From assembly GCA_035578155.1 (NCBI GenBank), contig JAPWDM010000005.1:54318454-54382453 (forward strand): 64,000 bases of DNA, read 5' to 3'. The position numbers were made by a program, and so were the translations under genes. The notes beneath the pieces are model-generated. The model had not been told where the DNA came from and did no database searches. It saw nothing but the letters and a program-made list of their open reading frames with translations. Positions 38,276-47,864 of the stretch are shown piece by piece. Every line of letters begins with the position of its first letter. The first letter of the stretch is position 1. The DNA is from Brachynemurus nebulosus (Eukaryota; Arthropoda; Insecta; Neuroptera; Myrmeleontidae).

Positions 38276-38378
38276 GTGAGTAAGAAACATTTAATAATAA
38301 TTTCTATTTTGAAATTATTATTACTAATTTTTTGTATGCAACAACTTAAAACTAAAACAATATTTTTTGTGAATTTAG
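38276..38378 (+). other. Probable intron in the PolB 5' leader (103 bp)
   Basis: A strong donor GTGAGTAAG at 38276 and an acceptor TTTTTTGTGAATTTAG ending at 38378 flank an AT-rich segment. The first ATG after the acceptor (38384) opens directly into a zinc-finger sequence. The frame is also open through the intron, but the residues it would add (hydrophobic, Lys/Ile-rich) look like translated intron. Splicing is inferred from sequence only. Confidence 0.6.
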
Positions 38379-38383
38379 GAAAA

Positions 38384-41300
38384 ATGGCGTTGTTCAAGTG
38401 TGAAATGTGCCCAGCAGGATTCAACCGTCGAGACAACTTAGCGCGGCATATGAAAACGAAACATGGCGACAATGGCTCATCTTTAAAATGCGGTCGGTGT
38501 GGGGTCATGTTTACGAGAATGGATAATTTACGACAACATCTGAAAAAATTCCATTCAACGGCTGTATTGTGCGATTACTGCGGCGAATATGTTGAAGGTG
38601 ATCTGGAGCGGCATATGGCTAATAAACATGGACAACCCACAACCAGCGTTGTACGTGATCATGAGCAGCCCTCAACCAGCAGCGGTCCTATTTCGAGAAA
38701 GCGAACAGCCGACGAACAACATGGCAGTCCATCTAAAAAACCAAAGGCGGATCGGGGTACCAGACGTTGCGAAGTATGCGTTGCGGATATACCATTTTCT
38801 TCATTTAATGGGCATTTACGTAGTGCGGCCCACAAAAATAAATTATGCCGCGGTACTGGAAACGTTAATGTGGAAACGATTAACAGCGCGTTCAAAACCA
38901 GAATAATCAGCTACCGGGTGAAGAGTTCCGAGTACTTCCAGTCCATTGAAGAATTTTTGGATGAAGTTAAGGAAAATGTACTACAGCTGCTGCATATGGA
39001 ACTGGCGAAGCATACGTCATTTAAAACAAATTTCGAGTTATTCGGTCTGTATGCAAAATTCGACAAGGACGATAATTTACTGCTGGATTTGAAGTCGTTC
39101 AACACCAGAAATGTTACTGTTTGCGAATCCGCCAACATGGAGGAAATTTACCGTAATATGGTGTCGACTGTAGTGCGCAAGAGTGAAGAATTCCAGGAAC
39201 GAGATAGTGGCTGGTCGCTTTTGGAAGTCCGATATTTAGAAGTGAACGTTAATAAATACAATCCGCTTCGGGCTTCATCATATATCGAGCTTCCGGCATG
39301 GATCAAGCGAAAGAAGGCGGTCGTTAATGTGCAGAATGAAGACCAGGCTTGCTTCGCATGGGCGATAACATCGGCTTTACATCCTGCGGAACTAAGTTCA
39401 AACCGAGTCGCATCATATCCTCATTACTCATCAGTATTGAAGTTCGACGATATTGAGTTCCCAATGAAGATCAAAGATATAAAATTATTCGAATCGCTCA
39501 ACAACATCAGCGTCAATGTTTATGGACTGGAAGAAAAAAGCATTGTTGGACCGCTGCACTACACCAAGGAAAAACGGAACATCCATGTGAATCTGCTGTA
39601 CATTGAAAATGGCGAAACCAGTCACTACTGCTGGATAAAGAACTTGAGTCGGCTCGTTGGACGACAGTTATCGAAACATAAAGAAACTGCGTGGTTATGT
39701 GATGGATGTCTACAATACTTCACAACGGAAGAGCGGCTTATCGAACATGCTAAAGAAGACTGCAACAAAGTCCGCACTGTAATACCAAGTCCCGGTGAAG
39801 GCAGCATTTTGAAATTTCAAAATTATGCCAAGCAGATGCGCGTCCCGTTTACGATATATGCGGACTTCGAATCAGTATTAAAACCATGCGATACATGTGT
39901 ACCGAATCCAGATGGATCGTTTACGAACACCACGCATATCCACGAACCATTCAGCTTCGCATATTACATCAAATGTTCGTATGATGAGTCATTAAATAAA
40001 TTCGAAACGTACCGCGGGCCGAACTGTGCGAAAGTGTTTATGGAAAAATTGGAAGAAGATGCCCAACGACTACATAAAATTTTACGAAAGGAAATTCCGA
40101 TGAAGCCATTAACAGCGCTGGACTATTTAGTATTTGGATTAGTCGAAGATTGTTCCATATGCGGCAAAAAATTGGGCAACGATCGTGTGCGGGATCATGA
40201 CCATCTAACGGGTGAATTTCGAGGTGCCGCACATAGCCAGTGTAATCGGCTTTACAGACTGCCGAAATTCATCCCGATCGTTTTCCATAATTTATCTGGA
40301 TATGATGCGCACTTTATCGTCCGGGAATTTGGAGTCTCCAGGGAACGAATCGATGTCATTCCGAACAACAAAGAACGCTACATTTCTTTCACGAAGTATT
40401 TACCAGTCGACGCCAATCAAGAAGTGGAAGATCTGGATGACGAAGATGATGAAGAAGAAGATGAATCTAACAACAACAAATTTAAAATAAAAACCATCCA
40501 GCTGCGTTTTATCGATTCGTTCCGGTTTATGGCGAGCAGTTTAGATAAACTTGCCGAGAATTTGAAGCCGGAGCAGTTCGCCGAAGTTCGCCGAGCATTT
40601 CCTGAAGACCGCCTTTTCAATTTAATCAAGCAAAAAGGAGTATTCCCGTACGAATACGTCAACAGTGTTGAACGACTCAATGAACGCGCTCTACCACCAA
40701 AAGCGGCATTCCATAGCAGCCTGAAATCATCCAGTATTACCGATGAAGAATACCAGCGTGCACAGCGAGTATGGAATGAATTCAACATCCAAAGTTTGGG
40801 ACAGTATTCGGACTTGTATTTGAAAACGGACGTGCTGCTACTGGCGGATGTCTTTGAAAATTTCCGGAACCTGTGCCTGAACACGTACAACTTGGATCCG
40901 TGCCAATACTACACCGTGCCAGGCTTGAGCTGGGACGCCATGTTGAAATATACAAAAGTGGAACTGGAGCTACTAACGGACATCGACATGATTCACTTCA
41001 TCAAAAAGGGTATGCGTGGTGGATTAACACAGTGTTGCGGTTGTTTTAGCAAAGCGAACAATAAGTACATGTCTGACTACGACCCCACGAAGCCGTCGAC
41101 CTACATCGAATATCTGGACGCCAACAACTTGTACGGATGGGCCATGTCGCAACATTTGCCGATCAGACATTTCCGGTGGGTCCCAGAACACGAATTGGAT
41201 AACATCAACATACCAATGGTTCCGGATGACGCTGATGTTGGATACATTTTGGAAGTCGACCTCGAGTACCCGAAAACACTACACGATTACCATCAAGATT

Positions 41301-42382
41301 TACCATTCTGTCCGGAGCAGATGAAGCCGCCATACATCACATCTAAAGACAGCAAATTGCTCGCCAACGTTTACGATAAGAAGAAATATGTGATCCATTA
41401 TCGGAATTTGAAACAGTGTCTAAAATACGGACTTAAACTGAAAAAAATACATCGTGCGCTCCAGTTTAAACAATCTCCGTGGCTAAAAAAATACATTGAC
41501 TTAAACACCGAGCTCCGTTCTAAGGCGACAAATAGTTTTGAAAAAGATTATTTCAAGTTAAAAAATAATAGTGTTTTCGGGAAAACAATGGAGAATGTGG
41601 ACAAACGTGTTGATGTGCGACTAGTGACTCATTGGGAGAATATTCGTAAACAGTTGGGTGCTAATAATTTGATAAGCAGACCGAACTTTCACAGTTGTTC
41701 AATTATCAATGAAAATCTGGTCGCTATACAAATGGACCGTTTGAAAGTGAAGTATGATAAACCGATTTACGTAGGATTTAGCGTGCTCGAGTTATCCAAG
41801 ACTTTAATGTACGATTTCCACTACGGTTATATAAAACCGAAATATGATGACAAAGTGGATTTACTGTACATGGATACCGACAGTTTTATATACCGGATAG
41901 AAACGGACAATTTTTACGCCGACATTAAGTCTGATATTAGTGAGTATTTTGATACGAGTGATTATGCTGCAGATAACATCTATGGACTGCCACAATTAAA
42001 TAAAATAGTGCTCGGGAAATTTAAAGATGAGTGTTCTGGGACAATAATTAAACAATTTGTCGGTGTTAAAGCTAAATCCTACTGTATAGTGAAAGACGGT
42101 GATGTGCCCCCAATTAAAAAACTCAAAGGTGTTAAAAAAGATGTGGTGAAAAACGAAATAGACGTTAAAGACTATATAAATTGTGTGATGAGCAAAGACT
42201 CAAGTGCTGTGTTGTATAAACAAATGAGTGTATTTCGTAGTTTGAAACATCGACTGTACACTCACTTAGTGAGTAAGGCCGCGCTCACAAACGATGACGA
42301 CAAACGGTTCATAGTACCCAACAACAGACTCAAAACTCTCCCGTGGGGGCACTATAAAATAGACGATTTTTATTTTTGTTAA
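38384..42382 (+). CDS. Polinton protein-primed family B DNA polymerase with N-terminal zinc fingers (1332 aa)
   Basis: It replicates the element's DNA, presumably by protein priming as known for this branch of family B. ATG 38384 is preferred because it follows the acceptor site. Zinc fingers are at residues 6-27, 36-57, 63-82 and 129-150, and another zinc site (C439, C442, H455, C460) comes before the core. Residues 300-420 hold NEDQACFAW (C323) and SHYCWIKN (H414), reminiscent of a papain/OTU-like Cys-His pair (inference). The exonuclease motifs are DFE (494-496), HNLSGYD (635-641) and Y812-x3-D816. An HNH-like CSIC..DHDH..C cluster lies at 590-620. The polymerase motifs are DANNLYG (912), KNNSVFG (1060) and DTD (1164-1166). 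An acidic run lies near 682-694. All catalytic motifs are intact. Its coding sequence overlaps no other gene. Confidence 0.96.
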   Translation: MALFKCEMCPAGFNRRDNLARHMKTKHGDNGSSLKCGRCGVMFTRMDNLRQHLKKFHSTAVLCDYCGEYVEGDLERHMANKHGQPTTSVVRDHEQPSTSSGPISRKRTADEQHGSPSKKPKADRGTRRCEVCVADIPFSSFNGHLRSAAHKNKLCRGTGNVNVETINSAFKTRIISYRVKSSEYFQSIEEFLDEVKENVLQLLHMELAKHTSFKTNFELFGLYAKFDKDDNLLLDLKSFNTRNVTVCESANMEEIYRNMVSTVVRKSEEFQERDSGWSLLEVRYLEVNVNKYNPLRASSYIELPAWIKRKKAVVNVQNEDQACFAWAITSALHPAELSSNRVASYPHYSSVLKFDDIEFPMKIKDIKLFESLNNISVNVYGLEEKSIVGPLHYTKEKRNIHVNLLYIENGETSHYCWIKNLSRLVGRQLSKHKETAWLCDGCLQYFTTEERLIEHAKEDCNKVRTVIPSPGEGSILKFQNYAKQMRVPFTIYADFESVLKPCDTCVPNPDGSFTNTTHIHEPFSFAYYIKCSYDESLNKFETYRGPNCAKVFMEKLEEDAQRLHKILRKEIPMKPLTALDYLVFGLVEDCSICGKKLGNDRVRDHDHLTGEFRGAAHSQCNRLYRLPKFIPIVFHNLSGYDAHFIVREFGVSRERIDVIPNNKERYISFTKYLPVDANQEVEDLDDEDDEEEDESNNNKFKIKTIQLRFIDSFRFMASSLDKLAENLKPEQFAEVRRAFPEDRLFNLIKQKGVFPYEYVNSVERLNERALPPKAAFHSSLKSSSITDEEYQRAQRVWNEFNIQSLGQYSDLYLKTDVLLLADVFENFRNLCLNTYNLDPCQYYTVPGLSWDAMLKYTKVELELLTDIDMIHFIKKGMRGGLTQCCGCFSKANNKYMSDYDPTKPSTYIEYLDANNLYGWAMSQHLPIRHFRWVPEHELDNINIPMVPDDADVGYILEVDLEYPKTLHDYHQDLPFCPEQMKPPYITSKDSKLLANVYDKKKYVIHYRNLKQCLKYGLKLKKIHRALQFKQSPWLKKYIDLNTELRSKATNSFEKDYFKLKNNSVFGKTMENVDKRVDVRLVTHWENIRKQLGANNLISRPNFHSCSIINENLVAIQMDRLKVKYDKPIYVGFSVLELSKTLMYDFHYGYIKPKYDDKVDLLYMDTDSFIYRIETDNFYADIKSDISEYFDTSDYAADNIYGLPQLNKIVLGKFKDECSGTIIKQFVGVKAKSYCIVKDGDVPPIKKLKGVKKDVVKNEIDVKDYINCVMSKDSSAVLYKQMSVFRSLKHRLYTHLVSKAALTNDDDKRFIVPNNRLKTLPWGHYKIDDFYFC

Positions 42383-42816
42383 TTTTGTATATATTTTTTC
42401 TTAATTTTGTATATATCTTTTTGCTAATTTTGTATATATATATCTTTTTTTTTTTTTAATTTTGTATATATCTTTTATTAATTTTGTATATATTTCTTTG
42501 TTAATTTTGTAAATATTCTTAAAACCATGGTTTTAGTTTATAAGTCGTACTTATTAAGTAATTAGTTTGTAAAATAATAATGGCCATTATTAATTCAAAT
42601 TTTAGTTTTATTAAAATAAAATATGTACATGTCAAAATATTATAATTTCAAAAAAAAATACATGAAAAAAATTTAAAAAAATACAAAAAAAAATTTAAAA
42701 ACAAAAAAAATCCAAAAAATTAAAAAATAAAAAATTATAAAAAATACATGATGAAAAAAAAATTAAGAAAACAATTAAAAAAAGAAAATACATCATGAAA
42801 AAAAATACATGAAAAA
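42383..42816. other. AT-rich convergent spacer
   Basis: It holds five or six degenerate repeats of TTAATTTTGTATATAT (42380-42515), an AATAAA near 42615, and A-rich DNA between the convergent PolB and ankyrin-like genes. Probably the 3' UTRs of both. Confidence 0.7.
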
Positions 42817-43386
42817 TTAAATATTGAAATTCGTATTCAAAATTTTGTATATATCTAAGTAGTCTTGTAAGTTTGTCGACGGCCACGCGCCCGTATCTGG
42901 ACCACTTTCCCAGCCCAGGAGTGCCGATTGATTGGCTGTGCCTTTTTCAATGTTCTGCACGATCCACTCCAACAATTCACCGTCTTCTTCTACGCTCTTT
43001 GGATTGAAGCACAATCGAGGAATATCATGTTCTTCCACAAGTTTCAATATACGATCCAGCAGTTCCGGACGAGCATATGTTATCGTTTTTCGCATCTACA
43101 ACGTAAGAAAGTATGTCAGCGTGTCGAATCCATCTAGGCGGTCTTCTCCAATATCAGATTCGTTGAAGGTAAGTGTGAATAGAAGATCAAAAGTTTCCAC
43201 AGACGAACCCCATTCTATAGCTGATGTTATTTTTTCAGGAAAAAAAATGTCACGATCTCTTGATGCTATGGATCGGATCATCTCCAAATCAGATAACCGA
43301 ATGGCTTTATTCAACATCTTCTTCAGCAATCGAGTTCTAGCCATGGATTCCTCCACTATTATAAGGTGTTGAAGACTTTCACTCAT
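42817..43386 (-). pseudogene. Ankyrin-like Polinton gene interrupted by an in-frame TAG
   Basis: A single reading frame runs from ATG 43386 to a stop at 42819-42817, broken once by TAG at 43098-43096 and followed at once by an ATG. The two halves are 96 and 92 codons. The first half has LLKKMLNKAIRLSDLEMIRS and SAIEWGSSVETFDLL, the second RPELLDRILKLVEEH. These are helix-pair periodicities like degenerate ankyrin repeats, a tentative assignment. Such proteins in viruses and Polintons often act on host factors, but nothing here shows a target. Alternatives are two separate small proteins, stop-codon readthrough, or a sequencing error. Confidence 0.6.
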
Positions 43387-43435
43387 TGTTGTGTTTTCAC
43401 TGGATATTGCTTCGCCAAAAAAAAAAAATGAAACT

Positions 43436-43604
43436 GCTCCGGCTCATCGTCATCATCATAATTTTATACTGCTCATGTTGGTGGGGGATACTGCAACTGC
43501 TCCGGCTCATCATGCGTATTCGCTGCTCCATGTTGGTGGGGGATACTGCGACTGCTCCGGCCAATCATGCGTATTCGCTGCTCCATAGTGGTGGGGATAT
43601 CATA
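43436..43604. repeat. Short tandem repeat of about 66 bp, 2.5 units
   Basis: Words ACTGCTCCGGC, TGCGTATTCGCTGCTCCAT and GTTGGTGGGGGATACTGC recur between the integrase 3' end and the ankyrin-like gene's start. No frame is open through it on either strand. Confidence 0.8.
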
Positions 43605-44495
43605 CCAAGTCTTTGCTATCAATCCAGCTATTGGCGCTACTTGGGAAGCCGAGCCACTTCACGTATACTTTATCTTTCTTTTTTTTCAACACCTTTTCCA
43701 CTAAATATACATCTGGATATTTAACTTTTTGTAATTCTTCTTGGTAAAATCCACCTTTAATCGGATTACCATGATAATCTTCTAACAGATACGTAACCGG
43801 ATTGGTTAATCGTACCTTTTTGATTTTAAAAAGTTCCGTCGTCCATGATGGTAGATATCCTTTATCGAATTGAGATTTATGCTTGCTAATGCGAACCACA
43901 TCACCAACGTTATATTTCGGTAGATCCACAACTTTTATATGATTGTAAACAGTTGAAAGGAGCAATTTCTCCTTGCTTGGTGTAACATCACGCGGTCGCA
44001 TTTTTATTGTTCTATGTTTCCGTGAATTGTAACTGTCCATTAAGTCGTCTAGTATATCCAACTAAACTTCTTCCACATTTCAGTCTTCAGCGTTCTGTTA
44101 AATCTCTCCACCACTGACGCTTTTTTGGTTGAAAATGTTGAATAATGGTTGATGTTGTATTTATCCATGAGCGTTTTAAACAGCTGATTATAAAATTCCT
44201 TGCCGTCGTCCGTTTGCAAATTATCTGGCCTCCGTCCTTGTTTAAGTATCGATTCAAATGCCGCTGTTACTTCTTTTCCAGTTTTATTTTTAACGGGTAC
44301 CGCCCATGCATGTTTTGAAAATACGTCGATTGTTGTCAACAGATAATTGAATTTTTTATTCACTGAAGCGTAGGCACCCATCTCAATTAAATCACATTGC
44401 CAGAGATCGTCAATTCCTTTCACAATCACACGTCTCCGTGGAAAATTTTTTCGCGCTCGTTTATGTAGTTCACGAACCACTTGTGCTTTGCTCAT
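43600..44495 (-). pseudogene. Polinton integrase with chromodomain, frameshifted
   Basis: A retroviral-type integrase that would insert the element and generate the 6-bp duplication. The first part (44495-44049) holds the DDE core: WQCDLIEM (first D), LQTDDGKEFYN (second D) and KKASVVERFNRTL (E). The second part (44061-43600) continues in another frame with the SH3-like basic domain (LPKYNVGDVVRIS) and a C-terminal chromodomain (VYLVEKVLKKKKDKVYVKWL), a module that can bind methylated histone tails. The frames overlap by about 13 bp near 44055, so an indel there breaks the protein between core and C-terminal domains. Its start lies inside the 3' end of the preceding fibre-like gene. Confidence 0.9.
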
Positions 44496-44913
44496 TTTGC
44501 GTCTCAGCAGGTTTCAGCAATTTATCAAGACGTTTTTCAGTCCTCGACATTCGACGATTAAATGCGAAAATTTCTCGATTCATCCATAATTTATTCTGCG
44601 TAGAAAGCTGCATTGCCTGGGTCAGCAGGTGCGTAGCATTTTCAATCTTTGTTTTGATGATTTCGACTGTTTCTGTTAGTTCAGCAAGTTTCTCTGTTGT
44701 AAAACTCTTTAAAAATTTCAGATTCACCACATCTTGATCATCAGTCGGATCCTTTATATTGGTTAGTTGTCTGTTTCTAAAATCATAGTTCCCCGATTGC
44801 GTCATCTTCAAACCAATGTCTTTAAGCAACTGCTTCTTAATACTTTTATCATGCACCCGGCCGAATTTGTCAATAGTTATGTTTCTGTTACGCACACGAC
44901 CGAATTTGTCCAT
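44470..44913 (-). CDS. Fibre-like coiled-coil Polinton protein (147 aa)
   Basis: ATG 44913 lies two bases after the upstream gene's stop (44918-44916), and the 3' end overlaps the integrase start by 26 bp, so these minus-strand genes are tightly packed. The N-terminus has a doubled DKFGRV motif. Next comes NYDFRNRQLTNIKDPTDDQD with VVNLKFL, a pattern like the shaft/neck repeats of phage and virus fibres. A long heptad-like helix (TEKLAELTETVEIIKTKIEN) and a Ser/Thr tail end it. I infer a trimeric fibre or spike component; a structural role is not proven. No enzyme motifs. Confidence 0.6.
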   Translation of the reverse strand: MDKFGRVRNRNITIDKFGRVHDKSIKKQLLKDIGLKMTQSGNYDFRNRQLTNIKDPTDDQDVVNLKFLKSFTTEKLAELTETVEIIKTKIENATHLLTQAMQLSTQNKLWMNREIFAFNRRMSRTEKRLDKLLKPAETQNEQSTSGS

Positions 44914-44915
44914 TT

Positions 44916-45977
44916 TCACTCGATGATATCTGCTTCTTTCAGTTCTTCAATGATGGATATTATTTCGTTATTGTGACCGCTGTGTCCAGCTTCTTGTGAC
45001 GCCACTAATAATCGCAGTCTACTGACCAGTTCATTCGCATTGTCCCAGTATATATAGTCTTTTTTCAAGTTATTAAACTGCATCAAACCATATCCCGATC
45101 TTGGAGTACCGCCGACGCGACTTCTTGTATCATATATTTTTCTTGGTATATGTTTTTTAACGGAACTGATTGGGAACAACTGACTAATAATGTTTATGTA
45201 TTTATAACTCGAGCTCCCTTTTATTTGCTGGTTTGGACTGTAATTTCGTCTGTGTGCATTTGTTTGCTTTAAAATTTGTTTATACGCATTTAAATCTTTG
45301 GTATGATATGAACCAATTTTTGGCGAGTTCATGAAAATCAATTCATATAATCCAGGTGTTCCTTCGTACACAATATCACCAATTATTATATCATCACCAG
45401 CTATTTGAAACGACTGATTTCCAATCATCCATTCATCATCTTTTTTGTATGGTCCGTATACCACATCAATTCCGCTGTTGGGTTGAAGGTATAGTTGTAA
45501 GTATTTTCTTGCTATTGGACCAAACTGTTTTGGTAAATCTTCAGCTGCTGGCATCAATTTTCGAGCAACACTTTGCGCTGATCCAAGAAATTTCGGTGTT
45601 TCAAATACATTTTATTCTTCTTCTGGATACGCTTCAAAAACATCTTCTAGAATATCTTGTATTGAAGTATCTTCCTCCTCCTTTGTTGGTAGAGTATAGT
45701 AGTTTGCCGTTTGTTTTTCCAATTTTTTCTTTTTAATTTTAGGTGTGAACGTATCCGATACTTGCGCTTCTTCTTCTTTTGTTTCCACTTTAATAGGATG
45801 TTTCTTCTTGTCACCATTTAACTTTGTAGCTATTTCTTTAAGCGGAGTAGTGACTGGTTCCAGTGTACTTTGCAGCAGCATATTTGACTCCAGTTTCCCG
45901 GATCGTAAAGCATTAAATTTTTTACGTATATTGCTTGCCGCTTTTATAATGTTCTTTTTAATCGTCTTTTTATCCAT
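44916..45977 (-). pseudogene. Conserved Polinton protein of unknown function, split by an in-frame TAA
   Basis: One frame runs from ATG 45977 to the stop at 44918-44916, broken by TAA at 45614-45612. The upstream part (121 codons) is basic then acidic, with KKNIIKAASNIRKKFNALR and EEEDTSIQDILEDVF. The downstream part reads through FETPKFLGSAQSVAR into a domain with YEGTPGLYELIFMNSP, TNAHRRNYSPN and YKYINIISQLFP. This is the pattern I recall as DUF8207 in many arthropod Polintons. Its function is unknown; the position beside the fibre-like and ATPase genes suggests a virion or packaging role. If the stop is real, translation could restart at ATG 45554 and make the conserved domain alone. Confidence 0.7.
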
Positions 45978-46011
45978 CTCGATGACTGCTTCTTAAAACG
46001 ATTTCTCAAGA

Positions 46012-46050
46012 ACTGAAGCTCTATCGCATGCGACTGCTGTCTTTATATGT
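46012..46050 (-). promoter_or_regulatory. Promoter of the minus-strand unknown/fibre/integrase genes
   Basis: On the minus strand ACATATAAAG (46050-46041) precedes an initiator TCAGT (46016-46012) by about 33 bp, and the ATG lies 35 bp further (45977). The layout matches the other Polinton promoters. Confidence 0.65.
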
Positions 46051-46128
46051 TTGTATTTAGTCGAACCAGTTCAAAACTACTATACCGGCTACCAAACCAG
46101 TTCGAAAAATGTTTGGATCAATATAGAA

Positions 46129-46275
46129 GCAGCTTGGTAGCAGTTTAGGTGCAGCTTAGGAGCAGCTTAGAACCAGCTTGGAAGCAGCTTAGAACCAGCT
46201 TGGAAGCAGCTTAGAACCAGCTTGGAAGCAGCTTAGAACCAGCTTGGAAGTAGCTTAGAACCAGCTTAGAAGCGG
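46129..46275. repeat. 22-bp minisatellite AGCTTAGAACCAGCTTGGAA
   Basis: Six or so units, the last overlapping the final codons of the ATPase gene. The left units are more diverged. Confidence 0.88.
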
Positions 46276-46982
46276 CTTTCAGATGTTGATCCTTTCCAGA
46301 AGTGGTCAAACTTGCTTCGGTATCTTCCATTGCGTATATCATCTTCTTTGCAAATAGTTAAAAATCCATAGTTATCACGCCAACACTCTCTGCATAATTC
46401 TTTGAATTGATTGAACGACATGTCGGAGTTAATATGATCATCATAGATATGTCTGAGGTTGAGATCATCCTGTTTGAAGACTGCAACAAGATTCGCATTA
46501 TCCCGTACATGATGTTTGGGTGCCGCTGTATACGTTTGCGTCAAGTAGAAACAATCATCATTGTAGTGTCGAGAGTGGCTAAAATATTCTTCTATTATGG
46601 CTTTTTTCTCCCGCCCAGATACATCGCCGAATATTACCAGCGAATTTGGTCGCGCTTCTTTCGGTGGTATGACGTCATCGTTATTAGAGTATGTAAAATA
46701 ACCTAAACCTTTAACACTTTTAATGATTCGTTTCAGATATTGATATTTCGGTTGGTGTAATGATTTGGAATAGATGTATATGTTTTCAAATGCCACACCA
46801 TTAGGATCCTGGATAAGTGATAGTAGAAGTGACGTTTTGCCGCATCCACTTGGACCGCAGATGATCGCTCTAATACTCGTCGGCAACAGTGGACCATTTT
46901 TCTTGATATTAGTCTCGTCCAAAAAAAACTCGAAATTTTGGACTGGTAACGTCTCCGGTTGTTTAACGAATGAAGAAGACAT
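46266..46982 (-). CDS. Polinton FtsK/HerA-type genome-packaging ATPase (238 aa)
   Basis: It drives DNA into the capsid. The Walker A motif GPSGCGKT is at residues 43-50, and the Walker B-like SLVIFGDV ends at 121. A polar TQTYTAAPKHHVRDNANL segment follows, as in the sensor/arginine-finger region of this family. The length is normal for Polinton ATPases and the frame is intact. The start at ATG 46982 is the first after the promoter side shared with the divergent lipase gene. The minisatellite runs into its 3' end. Confidence 0.93.
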   Translation of the reverse strand: MSSSFVKQPETLPVQNFEFFLDETNIKKNGPLLPTSIRAIICGPSGCGKTSLLLSLIQDPNGVAFENIYIYSKSLHQPKYQYLKRIIKSVKGLGYFTYSNNDDVIPPKEARPNSLVIFGDVSGREKKAIIEEYFSHSRHYNDDCFYLTQTYTAAPKHHVRDNANLVAVFKQDDLNLRHIYDDHINSDMSFNQFKELCRECWRDNYGFLTICKEDDIRNGRYRSKFDHFWKGSTSESRF

Positions 46983-47044
46983 CGTCGTCGATGTTGATCA
47001 GATAACACTATTTCTCATACTAATAAAGTTGAGTAAATTTCCAG

Positions 47045-47095
47045 CATATTTATAACATATATAAATAGTACAGCATCTGTTCTTTTGTTTTCAGT
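47045..47095. promoter_or_regulatory. Divergent promoter between ATPase and phospholipase genes
   Basis: On the plus strand TATAAAT (47060) is followed by TCAGT (47091-47095), 33 bp apart, just before ATG 47106. On the minus strand TTATAAATAT (about 47054-47045) faces the ATPase. The 123-bp intergenic gap thus carries two opposed TATA boxes. Confidence 0.65.
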
Positions 47096-47864
47096 TCACT
47101 TTTAAATGTCGACGCGGAAACAACTAGCAGTTAGTCGTGAGAAGACAAGCGGTGTGAGAAGATCTGGTTGTGGTATAGTAAACGGAGTAATCAACAAATT
47201 ACCATTTGAACTTCATATACCTGGCTATCAGTATTGTGGACCTGGAACTAGACTGCGCGAGCGATTGTTACGAGGTGATCCGGGTATCAACAAATTGGAC
47301 GCTGCATGCAAAGAACACGACATCGCCTATTCACAGTTTAAAGATATTCAAGATCGACATAAAGCTGATTTAATACTAGCTGATAAAGCGTGGGAGCGAG
47401 TTAAATCGTCGGACGCAAATCTTGGCGAGCGAGCTGCTGCTTGGGCTGTAACGAACGCGATGAAGTCGAAAGTAAAACTAGGAATGGGTCATTCAAAGAA
47501 GAAGAACAAAAAAGGACAGAAATTAATATTTGGTGCCGGAATTCGTGATTTGAGAAGTATATTGAAGAAAAAGAAGCCGAAAACTATTAAGAATGCGATA
47601 AAATTTGCACTGAAAGCTGCGAAGAATATTTTCAAGAAGAAGGACAGTCAATTTACAACACCGAGAATCATTCCAATTCCAAAAACTGGTGGAATTTTAC
47701 CATTCCTGGTTCCACTTTTTGCCTGCCTGTCTGCTGTAGGATCACTTGCCGGAGGTGCTGCTGGTGTTGCGAAAGCAGTGAATGCTTATAAAACAGCAAA
47801 GAAACAATTGGATGAAAATGAACGTCATAACAGGATGATGGAAGCAATTGCACTTGGATCCAAA

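Noticed and set aside
38273..38383. N-terminal extension of PolB (37 residues)
   Set aside because: It starts at a non-ATG codon, lies almost wholly within a predicted intron and looks like translated AT-rich DNA.
40417..40890. Minus-strand frame of 157 codons inside PolB
   Set aside because: Antisense shadow of the polymerase coding sequence; Ser-rich run mirrors the acidic codons on the other strand.
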